Shown here: piece by piece, positions 9,017 to 17,997 of the stretch | Layout of the letters: each line of letters starts with the position of its first letter | Numbering within the stretch: position 1 is the stretch's first letter | Assembly (NCBI GenBank): GCA_009602725.1 | Contig: WELB01000021.1 | Coordinates: forward strand, 588,015 to 625,037 | From: Spirogloea muscicola | Taxonomy: Eukaryota > Streptophyta > Zygnematophyceae > Spirogloeales > Spirogloeaceae | Reading direction: 5' to 3' | DNA length: 37,023 nucleotides | Notes under the pieces: generated by a model | Told to the model about the DNA's origin: nothing | What the model saw: only the letters and a program-made list of their open reading frames with translations | Databases searched by the model: none | Translations under genes and position numbers: made by a program

Positions 9017-9907
9017 CTACAGCGGGTCGGTGTAGATCGCCAGTGCAGTACTGCTTGTCTCCTGCGTCCCTTGCTCTTGTTGCTGCGTCTGCACTTCCCG
9101 CTGCACAGCTAAGCGCACAGGACACTGCGCCTTCCGATGCCCAGGCTTCCTGCAGTAGTAACAGATGACCTTGCATCTGGTCATCCCACTACTCCCAGCC
9201 TGATCCTGTAGCACCAGCTTCCTTGGCTGGCTCTCTTGCACCTTCTTTCTGACAGCCTGCGCCTGCAATGCCAGCATTCTTGGCTGACTTTCTTGCTCCT
9301 GCTCCTTGTCCTGCTGCTTTGCCTCCTCCTGAAGAAGACGGCCGCACACGTATCCCAGCGTCCTCTTCTCCTCATCCACACCATCCAGGAAGGTGATGAC
9401 CATGTCAAACTTGCTGACATGCTTGAGGCTGTTAAGCAGAATTGACACCTGGAACTTCGAGTCAATGTGGACACCCAGAGCCTGAAGCTCGTCAACCACC
9501 CGCTTGAAGCTATTCAAGTGGTCAGCTAGCCTGCTCCCCTCCTCCATCCTCAGATTGAGGAGTTGCCTTTGCGCAATGACCGCCCTCTGCGGACCAGCCG
9601 GCTCGCAGTAGTCCACCAACTTCCTCCAAGCCTCCGCAGCACTTGCAGCCGGCAAGACCTGCGTCAGATGGTATTGGTCCAAACTATTCAAGAGAAACGC
9701 CAAGACGACAGCGTCCCGTTCATCCCACTCCTGGCGAACTTTGACGACTGCCTCCGGCCCGGGCATCTCCTCCGAGATAACGCTCCACACACGATACGCC
9801 CGCAGCGTCACCTCCACCTTGCTTCGCCATGTCCGCCAGTCCTGCCCCTCGAACTTCTTGGTGCCGCCCACCAGCCCTCTGATACCATGTTGAGCCGCGC
9901 CGGCCAT
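9017..9907 (-). CDS. gag: Copia-type Gag polyprotein
   Basis: A 296-residue open frame. The N-terminal half fits the copia Gag (UBN2-like) fold: FEGQDWRTWRSKVEVTLRAY near residues 19-38, then AWRKLVDYCEP and ADHLNSFKRVVDELQALG. A lysine/glutamine-rich stretch precedes one zinc knuckle, CYYCRKPGHRKAQC (residues 249-262, 9122-9163), of the CX2CX4HX4C type that binds the element's RNA. Gag would form the cytoplasmic particle. The only upstream ATG (9907-9905) lies inside the 5' LTR, so translation would pass through the primer-binding site. No protease or integrase follows and the frame ends at 9017. It is uninterrupted, which is notable beside the broken elements around it. Confidence 0.88.
   Translation of the reverse strand: MAGAAQHGIRGLVGGTKKFEGQDWRTWRSKVEVTLRAYRVWSVISEEMPGPEAVVKVRQEWDERDAVVLAFLLNSLDQYHLTQVLPAASAAEAWRKLVDYCEPAGPQRAVIAQRQLLNLRMEEGSRLADHLNSFKRVVDELQALGVHIDSKFQVSILLNSLKHVSKFDMVITFLDGVDEEKRTLGYVCGRLLQEEAKQQDKEQEQESQPRMLALQAQAVRKKVQESQPRKLVLQDQAGSSGMTRCKVICYYCRKPGHRKAQCPVRLAVQREVQTQQQEQGTQETSSTALAIYTDPL
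9872..9887 (-). promoter_or_regulatory. Primer-binding site (initiator Met-tRNA type)
   Basis: Directly after the 5' LTR the minus strand reads TGGTATCAGAGGGCTG. TGGTATCAGAG is complementary to the 3' end of plant-type initiator Met-tRNA, the usual primer for copia elements. It is also read in frame by gag (QHGIRGLVG). Confidence 0.85.
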
Positions 9908-10278
9908 GGCGTAGCGACGGCGGCGGCGACGGCGGCGGCGACCGACGCGGCGGCGACAGGGGAGCGACCGAACTAGGCGGGCCCGAAGGTGTCGAGAAGA
10001 GCAAAGACCGACTGCCCTCCAGTGTTTGATATACCCCAGCCCGACGGCGCGCCCTGGCGCCCGACGGTCAGGATCTCACGGGTCGACCCCAAACCCTACG
10101 GTGGAGATCCAATCGATCTACCAACCGCTGGGATAAACCCTGGGCCCTCCTAAACCTCGCCTACCACTGTCCGTGATGAGCATCCCAAGGTGCTACAACG
10201 CAGCTCCACACAGGACAGCTAGACCTAGACCATATGAAGCTAGCAGCAAAGAGGTAACATGGAACACTCTTTCCAACA
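9888..10278 (-). repeat. 5' LTR of the copia-type element
   Basis: 391 bp and equal in length to the 3' LTR, with about ten substitutions and no indel seen. It carries the gag ATG at 9907-9905 and the TATATC box near 10029-10034. Confidence 0.9.
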
Positions 10279-10283
10279 CAGCA

Positions 10284-11080
10284 GTGTCGTCATGAGGAGA
10301 TCCAGATCCCACCGGCTCTCTGCGAAATTCTCTACCCTGTGGCATCGTGCTTGCCCCGAACAGACGGATCGAGCCAAACTGCGCAGAGTCCTGCGCGTCA
10401 CCGACAGGCGAGCGATGAGGCGGCAAGAATTTCAGCAGACGCCAAATTGCACGGCCGCAATGGGGTGCGCAGCTCAAGCATACGGTGGATGTGCGTGTGC
10501 TGGCGCATAAACAAGGTAGCCGTGGAAGAATATGCGGTTGAATTGACTCATTTATGGCAAAGTATCTCACCAGCCTGGGCTGACACTTGAAACGCACCGC
10601 GTCCGCGCCGAGCAAGGTCTCGGACCCGGCGGCTGTGCCAGGGCCGCGGCGGCGCGCGGGGGCGGCGTGAAGGAAGTACAAGCTGGAATGGGGCTGCCGG
10701 TGTCAAAGAGCGGCTTTCGAGATCGGATGAATCTGCGCAGGCACCTGCGCGCGCCACCGCCAGGTGAGGCGATGGAGCCCGCAAGACGTCAGCAGAGGCC
10801 CATGGACGGCCGCGGCGAGGGGCGCGGCTCCTCTGCTGGTGAATGCGCGCGTGCTAGCGCAGCAGCGCTGGGGCCGGCGACCAACCGATCGGCCGCCGAT
10901 GTCTGCAAGTGGCGACGAGGCGGGCCCTCGGGCCCGGCGGTCGTAAGGGCGACCGTTGGCGGGGCCTCCGGAGGGTCCGCGGACGGCGCGGCGGTGGCGG
11001 CGGCGGCGAGGGCCGGCCGCCGCCGATGGCGGCGGCGGCGGTGGCGGCGGCAGAGGCGTGGGCTTGGGGCAGTACGGTAA
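10284..11080 (-). pseudogene. TEX1 5' portion with GC-rich upstream part
   Basis: 10284-10680 matches 17742-17997 in TEX2. On the minus strand both keep a run with AIWRLLKFLPPHRSPVGDAQ (AIWRLLNFLRPHRSPVGDAQ in TEX2) followed by MPQGRE. TEX1 has about 100 bp more than TEX2 around 10500-10600. This may be an upstream exon or 5' UTR; the LTR element splits it from the rest at 10283. 10600-11080 is (GGC)n-rich and looks like a CpG-rich promoter side. TEX3 (24420-24700) and TEX4 (36180-36540) have similar GC-rich right ends. Confidence 0.4.
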
Positions 11081-12690
11081 AGTAAGTAGCTTCTTGTATA
11101 CATACTGGCGAGGAGGGAGGGAGGAGGGAGGCAGCCGCGGGGAGGTAGGCCGACTTGCGGGCCCTGGAAGTGGCTCGTCCAATGGGGCAAGGGCAAAGGG
11201 AATCTTCGTCGGCGCCGTCCCGACACATGCCGCAATAGCCGCTAGTGCCGCCATAGCCGCCAGAAGCCGCAAGGTGGCAAGCGCGGGATCCGGCCCGAAC
11301 TAGAAGTTGCCCTTTCGGAGATGTTAATCAAAAGCTCTCCTTCCTTTCAGCCACACCAAAGGGGGATGCTTTCGATGAGAGACTACCAGCCCAGAAAACG
11401 ACCTGCCCTTCAAAAGTAACGCCGAAAGAGCGACACGCTTCCAGGAGAGGGCGATGGCTGAGAGAGGCCAGGCCCTATAAACAAAAGTACCGGAAAGAAA
11501 AGGACGAAGCTTATCCAAAAAGGGGGCCCAGCTTCAGGCGGCCAGCCCAGAAAGCAATGACAAGGTCCGTAGGTACCGGGAATACGAAAAGTAAGTGAAG
11601 TCTTTCCGGCCCCTTCGTCCCTTGTCCTTAGCACTCCGGCTCCTTCAGACCTTGTCCATTCCTTTGGGCTGGCCTCTCCTAGCCACCAGTTAATCAAGGT
11701 CCGCGACGACGGGATGCGGCGACGGGCAGCAGCAGGGCTGCGTCGGCGGGCTGCGGCAGTAGGCGGCAGCAGGGGCTGCGCCTCTCTCTCGCGGGCTTCA
11801 CTGATGTTGACCGGGTGTCCCCGCGTCTGTTCTCAGCCCCACTTGTAGTGCTTCATGTGCCACCCTCCCCAAGGGTCTCTGGGAGGCTCGTCTCAGGGCC
11901 CACCACCCTCGAGAAGGCGGGCCCGACAAGGGGAATCGAAGTGCGAGGGCAGGCCACGCGGCTCCCTCTCGGAAGCGGCGGCCGTCCTGCGGCGCCGCCG
12001 AGCGGCTCTCTGCGGCATCCGCGGCGGCGCCCTGCGGCGCCGGCTTGCGGCGCCACCAGTGGGTCACGGGTGTGGCGCGGCGGCACAGGGGCGCCGCCCC
12101 TGTGCCGCGTGTCACATACTCGTCACTGCGAGCACGACGGCAGAATCAGGAAGATGCCGAGAAGTCCAGGATTCGCCGCCTCGGCTGGAGGCAGCGCGCC
12201 TGCACGTCATATCGTCAGCAGGCGCGTCACACTGCGCGACACCTCGCGCGACGCTCTCGCGCTGTTCGCACGTGCGTCGCACGCGTCAATCGCGAACGCG
12301 TCAGTGGTTAGCGCTTAACTCGAACTTAAGCTTCCGAACGTCGGGGACGTTACATGGCGCTTTTGGACTGGCGGCGTGCAGCCACGTGGCGACCAGAGAT
12401 GACCCTAGCTTGTGCCACGTGGTAACGTGGGCAGCCCCCATTCCATGTATTTGAAACAAACGAATGCCAAATGGCCAAGTACAAAGGCAAGTACACTCTC
12501 CTTTTGTCGATAATTGGTCTGTTAGAGCTTGGTGAGAGCCTAGGATTAGGAGTTTCACAATCACTCAGTTGGGGCTCAGGCTTTGGGAGACGCGACCCTC
12601 CTCGAAGGACTGCCGTTCGCGCCTTACTGCCCGGACTTAGTTCTGGGCTGGCATCTCCCAGCCACCGCCCTCTCATGGAAGCGTCTTATC
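11081..12690. other. Intergenic stretch with repeat fragments and a strong hairpin
   Basis: No gene is supported. 11320-11636 holds diverged repeats with GGCCAGCCC motifs and 11637-11700 is a Rep-F copy. 11700-12300 is GC-rich with many short GCGGCGCC runs. 12380-12440 carries two CACGTGG boxes. Open frames here are composition artefacts lacking conserved motifs. Confidence 0.5.
12080..12108. other. Perfect inverted repeat (hairpin)
   Basis: GCGGCACAGGGGC-GCC-GCCCCTGTGCCGC makes a 13-bp perfect stem with a 3-nt loop. No T run follows and it is not near a supported gene. It could be an arrested hairpin end of a small element. Confidence 0.6.
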
Positions 12691-12698
12691 CCTCACTA

Positions 12699-12922
12699 GA
12701 AGAAGAAGTGGCTCTCCCAATGTGGGCAAGGGCTGTGAGAAGCCAGCCCGAAAAGAATAGACAAGGTTCGAAGGGGCCAAATTACGAGCTAAGCAGCGAC
12801 TGAGGGGCCTGAAGAAGAAGTGGCTCTCCCAATGGGGGCAAGGGCTGTGAGAAGCCAGCCCGAAAAGAATTGACAAGGTTCGAAGGGGCCAAACTACGAG
12901 CTAAGCAGCGACTGCGGGGCCT
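12699..12922 (-). repeat. Tandem pair of 112-bp Rep-A units
   Basis: GAAGAAGAAGTGGCTCTCCC starts at 12699 and again at 12811, with nearly identical sequence through GCAGCGACTG. The period is 112 bp. The unit is the same as single Rep-A copies elsewhere. Confidence 0.8.
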
Positions 12923-13017
12923 TGAGAGGCTATGGCAGAACGGGGGAGGATGGACCACTCAGTACTTAGGAGTGAGGAGCCTCACATCCGACAGACTAGC
13001 TGCCGGAAAACTATCCC
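12912..13017 (-). repeat. Rep-C repeat adjoining a truncated retroelement end
   Basis: It runs GGCAGAACGGGGGAGGATGG, ACTCAGTACTTAGGAG, then GACAGACTAGCTGCCGG and ACTATCCCC. The same order is at 13540-13760 (interrupted) and 3080-3170. It contacts the 3' end of the truncated retroelement copy 3. Confidence 0.6.
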
Positions 13018-13525
13018 CCTGACGAAAGCTGGAGGCCGCAGCGAGAGCACGGCCAGCACGCAGATGCAAGGCGTGGGCCATGGACCGCTGGAGGGAGACG
13101 GACAAGCGCATACAATATACCTGAGCCCACGAGCCAGCGGCATTGAAGTCAGCCGGCTCACCGCGCCTGCGGGACACAGCGCGCCGTGCAAGCCTGGCCA
13201 ACAGGTCGAGCCAGTGGGATCCGAGAGCCCCGTGCACGTCCACAGCCAGGGGGACGAACTCATCGGCCGCCGGGTGGTCGGCGTGTTTGGCCGCCTTGCT
13301 GCGAGCCGCCTTCGCCGCAGCGTGGCCAGCCCGCGAGGCAGAAAGCCCCGGGTTGGAGCGGTCGACCACATCAGTGGTGACCACATCGGCAATGATGCGC
13401 CCGCCGCCGCCTGTCGTGGACGCCACCAGGTCGACGCGGCGCGTGTGGAGTCCGTCGGCCCTCTGGAGGATGGGCATGACAGACGTATTCTCCATCGCCA
13501 CTGTGTATCCGGCCTCCTTGGAAGA
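13018..13525 (-). mobile_element. 5'-truncated RLE-type retroelement, copy 3
   Basis: The minus strand holds only the C-terminal RLE-like domain and the 3' end. From right to left it reads VAMENTSVMPILQRADGLHT, RRVDLVASTTGGGGRIIADV, then FVPLAVDVHGALGSHWLDLL and ends RALAAASSFRQG near 13018. The frame is open over the whole piece (13501 to 12959). Loss of everything 5' is what target-primed reverse transcription often leaves. The 3' half is nearly identical to copy 6 (36780-37023). Confidence 0.75.
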
Positions 13526-13529
13526 TGAA

Positions 13530-13770
13530 AAGCACTAAGCAGCTATGAAGGGGCCTGAAGATGCTACGTCAGAACGGGGGAAGATGGACCACTCAGTAGT
13601 TACGAGTAAGAGAAAGGAAGGAGAGAAGTGCGCGCCCATAGAAAAGAGGGGCTGGCAAAGCCAGCCCAAAAAAGAATGGACAATGTCCAAAGCCAAAGTG
13701 GAGCCGGAAAAAGTGAGGAGCCTCAAATCCGGCAGACTAGCTGCCGGCAAACTATTCCCCAAGTGTGTGC
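13530..13770 (-). repeat. Rep-C copy interrupted by a Rep-B insertion
   Basis: Rep-C starts with AAGCACTAAGCAGCTATGAA, continues to ACGAGTAAG (13610) and resumes at GAGGAGCCTCAAATCC (13715). The uninterrupted form is at 3080-3170 and 12912-13017. The inserted 101 bp (13611-13711) is a Rep-B copy, with AGTAAG on its left and AGTGAG on its right. Confidence 0.7.
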
Positions 13771-13889
13771 ATAAGCGCCCTTGTGACTCTGGACGTTCAT
13801 TCCCCCGTCTCGCCAATCACAGCCATCGCCCTCTACTGGAAGGGTTTTCCTCCCATCTTCTTTGTCATTCCCACGCTAGGCTTGCTTCG

Positions 13890-14445
13890 GCCTCCCTCGC
13901 ATTGCTTGCGGGCGGCCGCCGCCGCCGCCGCCGCCGCCGCCGCAGCCGCCGCGTGGGCCGCCGCCACTGCCGGCTCTGAGGCGCCAGATTCGCCATTGGG
14001 CGCAGTAATCGAACATCAGCAGCCGCCTTCTCTGTGGGCGCAGTCCGCCTCGCCTTCCCCTTGTCCACGGGCGCCGTCGGTAGACACTGTCTCCCTGGCG
14101 GCCAGAACCGCCGCCGCCCGACTTGCCGCCCGCCGCTGCCACCGCCGCCGCCGCACCAGAACTCCGACCGCCCCACCGTTGTCGCCGCCACGGCCGCCAT
14201 TGCAACTCCCACCAATGTGGCTGCCTTCGCTGCCGCCCACTCCTCGTCTTTGCTGCCAGTGCCGCGCCAACCCCACCGCCCCCAGCGCTGCTGCTCTTCC
14301 ATCTCCATGGGAACCTGTGTCCGCACCCCTTACTACAGCAACCTTGTGCTGGCTGCTGCTCCTACTCAGGAACGCCACCATTGCCATTGTCACCCACCCC
14401 AGCGTCGCCACCTCTGCCTGCGCCCCTGCTGCAGATTGAGCTACT
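13890..14445 (+). pseudogene. Degenerate N-terminal region of an RLE-type retroelement (unit II)
   Basis: The reading from 13765 is Ala/Pro-rich and at about 14238 contains PRLCCQCRANPTAP, a C-x2-C half finger like LLCQHCQ in copy 5 and LCKHCQ in copy 2. Beyond it no RT motif can be found. The position, just left of TEX2, matches where copies 2, 4 and 5 stand relative to TEX1, 3 and 4. It may be a strongly decayed copy; low-complexity sequence weakens the case. Confidence 0.4.
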
Positions 14446-15402
14446 AGTCCCGCCTGCCATCCCCTCCCAGGTTCCGGCGCTACCGTTTTGCAGGCTCTCC
14501 TCGGAACACCTAGCTGCTCGTTGATTGCCCACCACCTTCACCATTCGGGAGCACCCCACCTCACTGGCTTCAGCTGTCAACCCCCATGCCCCTCCCCACG
14601 CTGCCTGCACCGTTGGCACAAGCTGTAGTGCTATCACGGCCGCCAAGTGCCAGCCTCCTTGCCCACCTAGCGACAATTGCCCCTGGAGCTGTCACCATCA
14701 TGCTGCCAAAGCAGCTGAAATGCCAGCAGAGGTCTCAGCCATTCGCAGCAACTCCTCACTTCAACCCTCTTGCCGGCGGCATCATAGGCCCTCCGGCCAC
14801 TCCTTGGCTCCCGCAACGGCAGCGCCTTCCATGTATTGCGCCTCCTGCCCCTCCATCTGCTGCACCAGCAGCTGCAGGCCCTTCCGTGGAGCATCTTGAC
14901 GTGAAAATAAAGGCCAGGGGCTGCTACAGCGCCCCTATCTGTGTCACCCTTGTTCTTCTCCACCTGGCGGGCTAAGGTATTCTGCCAGACCTCCTCTTTT
15001 CTGTTTGACCTCTCCTTGACGAGGGTACCATGCTCGTGCTTAGTTGAACACCAGTCACCAGGCGGCAGCTGTTATCTGCCCTTTGTACTGCTACCCCTCA
15101 GCATAAGCAGCTGTTGTTAGCCATCCTAAATTCACGGGCTGCCAAATGGGCTGCATCATCTAGGTGTATCGCAGGGTCCTGGGTTGCCCCTCCAGCTAGC
15201 GTCCCTCAGTGAGCACAGCCACATGTGCTCCGTGCTCTACATTGGAGGGTGCAAAGAACAGCCAGGATGAGGCGGTTTCGACAATTCATATTCTATTTTC
15301 ACCTCTTTTTCTTGGCTGCTGAGGCGCATACTGTTTGCAAAGCAGCTTGTCTGTGGCCTGCAGCTTTGAAGGAGGGCTGCTGAGAGGAGCTCTTGGTGGA
15401 CC
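14446..15402. other. Intergenic, no confident gene
   Basis: Short open frames occur, for example a plus-strand frame near 15070-15200 reading QLLSALCTATPQHKQLLLAI, which has a more protein-like composition than its neighbours, but it has no start or splice support I can see. The remainder is unassigned. Confidence 0.4.
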
Positions 15403-16013
15403 ATGATTTCGTTCTACAGTACTTGCAACCTTCAATATGACCTTGTTGAGACCTCACCAGCGGCTGCCTTGCTCAAGCATGCCCTCTGCGTCATCAAGCA
15501 GGCGAGCTTTTGTTTGAAGCCCTCAAGCTCTTTTCTCCTGCTTTGGCTTACGAAGCAGTTGGCTGACCTTGCAGGAGGTCCACCAACCAATGCCCAGTGG
15601 GTGAGTATAACCTAGTTGGTCCAAGTGTCAAATTGTGAATTTGAAAACACGGGTTCATACGGGCACCTGCCGCCCAGCTTACCGTGGCTGCCTTTTACCA
15701 GCCTCCTGATAGTCTTGAAAATGCCAGCTGGGGGCGCGACCCTTTTGCTGTCAATGAGGTGCTTGTCACAATTGATGATGTGCGTGCTTACAGGTTCCCG
15801 CTTACGCCCACTTCGTCGTTCACCAATTTTGGCACTGGCCTGTGCTGCATGAACATGGCCGATTTGATTGACTATGGCACTGGAGCAAACCCCAAAGAAG
15901 GTGATGCTCTTGAATCTGCATCTGCAGATGCTTTCAGCCTGTACGCCATGCTGCTTCAGCAGAGGGGCTCCATGTGCCTCAGCCATGGTGACTTGTTCTT
16001 TCGAGCGATATAA
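15403..16013 (+). CDS. Possible two-exon fragment of an unknown gene
   Basis: Exon A (15403-15600) is open from ATG and ends ...NAQW at a strong donor, GTGAGTAT (15601). A 77-nt intron would end at CGCCCAG (15677). Exon B (15678-16013) then continues in the same phase with LTVAAFYQPPDSLENASW and VNEVLVTIDDVRAYRFP, ending at TAA (16011-16013). The in-phase join and protein-like composition support it. I recognise no family. The last 25 or so bases overlap the left edge of the TEX2 repeat, so the true C-terminus may have been replaced. It could also be part of a larger gene starting further left. Confidence 0.35.
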
Positions 16014-16565
16014 TGCAAGGCTAGTGCAATTTAGTTGTAGCATAGCAGCGTGGGGCATGCATTGCGTTGCTGTTGGGAACAGGCAAGTGTGTGCTCTTGT
16101 CGATCTGCTCTGGTGCACATTTTTTGAAAGCAAAGTTCTAAGCCTGCCGCCGCTGGTCAATGTGGCGAGACGAACTGGCATACGTTGTACATGCCCTTTG
16201 TATAAGGCGTCCTTTATTGCCTTTGCATGAATGAGGGAAGCTCAATCCAATGAGAAGGTGGCATTCTGAGGAGCTTTTTCTCACTCTGGTAAACAGCCAG
16301 ATAAGTTGACCAGTTACTTCGTTGTGTTGTGTTGTGAAGAAATGCGCTGACATCGACCTTCGAGTACTGCAAATTTAGGAAGGATCTAAGACAACTGGAC
16401 CAAGTGCACAACACAATCAAGACACTGCACATCAGTTGCTCTGCCTTCTGCTTGAAGCCACCTATCAGCGTTTCTGTGACAATTTGGCACATGTTCATCG
16501 CGAGACCGTTATGACACTCTGTACTCCGCAGTATGACTCCTCTGCAAGTTAGTGTCAAAGACCCG

Positions 16566-16571
16566 TTTATT
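16566..16571 (-). promoter_or_regulatory. AATAAA polyadenylation signal candidate, TEX2
   Basis: TTTATT on the plus strand is AATAAA on the minus strand, about 265 nt past the TEX2 stop. It is aligned with the same hexamer in TEX1 and TEX3. Confidence 0.5.
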
Positions 16572-16834
16572 AGAGGACAGCTGAAGCTCGAAACAATGCT
16601 GCAAGTCGTGGGGGTCGACATGCACGTCTTGCTGAAAAAATGTTACACTGTAGGGCGCAACCACTGCAGGCAGGTATGTCTGTGTCTGTCCTAGCTACTA
16701 TGTACAGCTAGTTTGCCGTATGTGGCTGGTCTGTGAGACCAAGCTGTGTATCTTACCATTACTGTACACCATATTTCACATCCTTGGCAGCAGTTGGCTG
16801 CGCATCTGCCGCCAGTATGTACACTGTGTATCCT

Positions 16835-17563
16835 TCAAGGCTGTATGTCAGGGTCAGAAGTACCTGGTAGGCCGTCCCAAGCCTGTACCAGATTGGTGAA
16901 GCCTGAGCTTTCAAGCAACTGGTTTGTCTCGGGTTGGACTGCAATTGGTACCTGTTCAAGGCACTGAGCACCTTGTTTGAGAATCAGTAACTCAACTTGG
17001 CTTATGAAGACTAGGAAGACACAGCGCAGCGGGAGCTGACTAGTGGTTGTTGATGTGATTTGGAACACAAGGTGTCTACCAAACATGGATGGCAAGGATA
17101 ACTTTAGTGCACTACTTGGTGTGTAAAACAATCTGGCCCTTGAGAGCTTGTAGAACCTCTGTGCAGACGAGGACCACACCTCAACGGCACCAGAAGACAC
17201 GCGTGCAGTCTCCACCAATGATTCAGCATGACCGCCTGCCTGAGAGAAAGAAAGCAGACGAATGCATCAGCGGCACCTGCCTTTATACGACGAGCATGTA
17301 CTCTGCACCTGACAAATGATCCCAGTGGAAGCAATGTGGCCGTTTTCTGTAAGACCGAGTCGCACCTCGACTACTGGAGAAGAAGTCTGGCCGGTGTCCA
17401 CCAAGATGCTTGCAGGATGAACCGCCTAAAGGAGGAAGAGAGCAGACGCACACATCAGCAGCACTAGAAAACGGCAGGCACGAGGGCTTGACCACGCATT
17501 CTGCACCTGCCATGTAATCTCAGCAGAAGCAGTGTGGCCTTCCTTGTTTTCTCGGGAGGCCAT
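16835..17563 (-). CDS. TEX2: three-exon gene of unknown function, best preserved family member
   Basis: Exon 1 is 17563-17507 (ATG GCC TCC CGA, 19 codons, ending TWQ). Intron 1 (81 nt) runs GTGCAG to TTTAG. Exon 2 is 17425-17309 (117 nt, 39 codons). Intron 2 (69 nt) runs GTGCAG to CTCAG. Exon 3 is 17239-16835 (405 nt with stop). All joins are phase 0 and no stop interrupts, giving 192 residues. Exons 2 and 3 both start with the 20-codon block (SILVDTGQTSSPVVE and ESLVETARVSSGAVE). Exon 1 and exon 2 both end in an 11-codon block of GH.A...I..Q type. Exon 3 has a hydrophobic run LPLRCVFLVFISQVELLIL and a C-terminus with EQVPIAVQPET and AWDGLPG, conserved in TEX1 and partly TEX3. No known family is recognised. 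More 5' exons are possible (17671-17853 is also open). Confidence 0.5.
17309..17425 (-). other. TEX2 internal 117-nt exon (tandem-exon prototype)
   Basis: It is built as 60 + 24 + 33 nt: a 20-codon block ending VVE, an 8-codon linker VRLGLTEN and an 11-codon block GHIASTGIICQ. The acceptor is CCTTTAG and the donor GTGCAGAG. The 24-nt linker starts GTGCGA, so a second GT lies right after the 60-nt block; TEX4 appears to use that one. Confidence 0.5.
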
Positions 17564-17670
17564 CAGTTTACTCAATGAGAAGCTGAGGTCAGACTCACAA
17601 ACTGAAAATCATGCTCTCCTCGTCGCTAGCTGGAGTAGATACAAGGTGATGGGTGCACAGATGTGCTCAG

Positions 17671-17997
17671 TTAGCCAGCTTCTGGCTCTGACCTCTGGGC
17701 TTGCAACCAAGGACAGGAGCCAACCTTGGCTATGTGCAGCAGTGTCGCCATGAGGTGATCCAGAAGCCATCCCACCAGCCCTTTGCCAGATTCTCTACCC
17801 TGTGGCATCGTGCTTGCCCCACCAGGCAGCCTGCGCAGATTCCTGCGCGTCACCGACAGGCGAGCGATGAGGCCGCAAGAAATTCAGCAGACGCCAAATT
17901 GCACTTGCCCGCAAGCTATTGCACTTGCCCGCAAGCAAGGCCTCGGGCCCGGCGGCTGTGCCAGGGCCGCGGCCCGCGGCGCGCCGCGGCCGGCGGC
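17671..17997 (-). other. TEX2 conserved upstream segment
   Basis: It aligns with 10284-10680 in TEX1 and shares AIWRLLNFLRPHRSPVGDAQ and MPQGRE on the minus strand. It includes the empty target site (17737-17741) of the copia-type element. It may be 5' UTR or an upstream exon. It is cut by the assembly gap. Confidence 0.45.

Larger units (their letters stand above)
8067..10278 (-). mobile_element. Gag-only copia-type LTR retrotransposon (non-autonomous)
   Basis: The element is 2212 bp. Two 391-bp direct repeats (8067-8457 and 9888-10278) start TGTTG and end CAACA and differ at about ten positions by eye. A 5-bp target duplication CAGCA flanks it (8062-8066 and 10279-10283). The paralogous unoccupied site is at 17737-17741 in TEX2. 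On the minus strand the order is LTR, primer-binding site, Gag, a tandem repeat resembling the start of copia RT, polypurine tract, LTR. Protease, integrase and a full RT/RNase H are absent, so it would need enzymes from another element. The low LTR divergence suggests a fairly recent insertion. It resembles the terminal-repeat-with-Gag class described in plants. Confidence 0.9.

Noticed and set aside
9720-10004. Second minus-strand frame overlapping the 5' LTR and Gag start
   Set aside because: Out of frame with Gag and lacks copia motifs; a shadow of Gag and of the GC-rich LTR tract.
10703-11303. Pro/Ala/Gly-rich frames of 115-189 codons near 11000
   Set aside because: Caused by (GGC)n; no conserved segment and no agreement between TEX loci.
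12370-12430. CACGTGG boxes as a plant-type promoter
   Set aside because: Two short matches without an adjacent supported gene are not enough.
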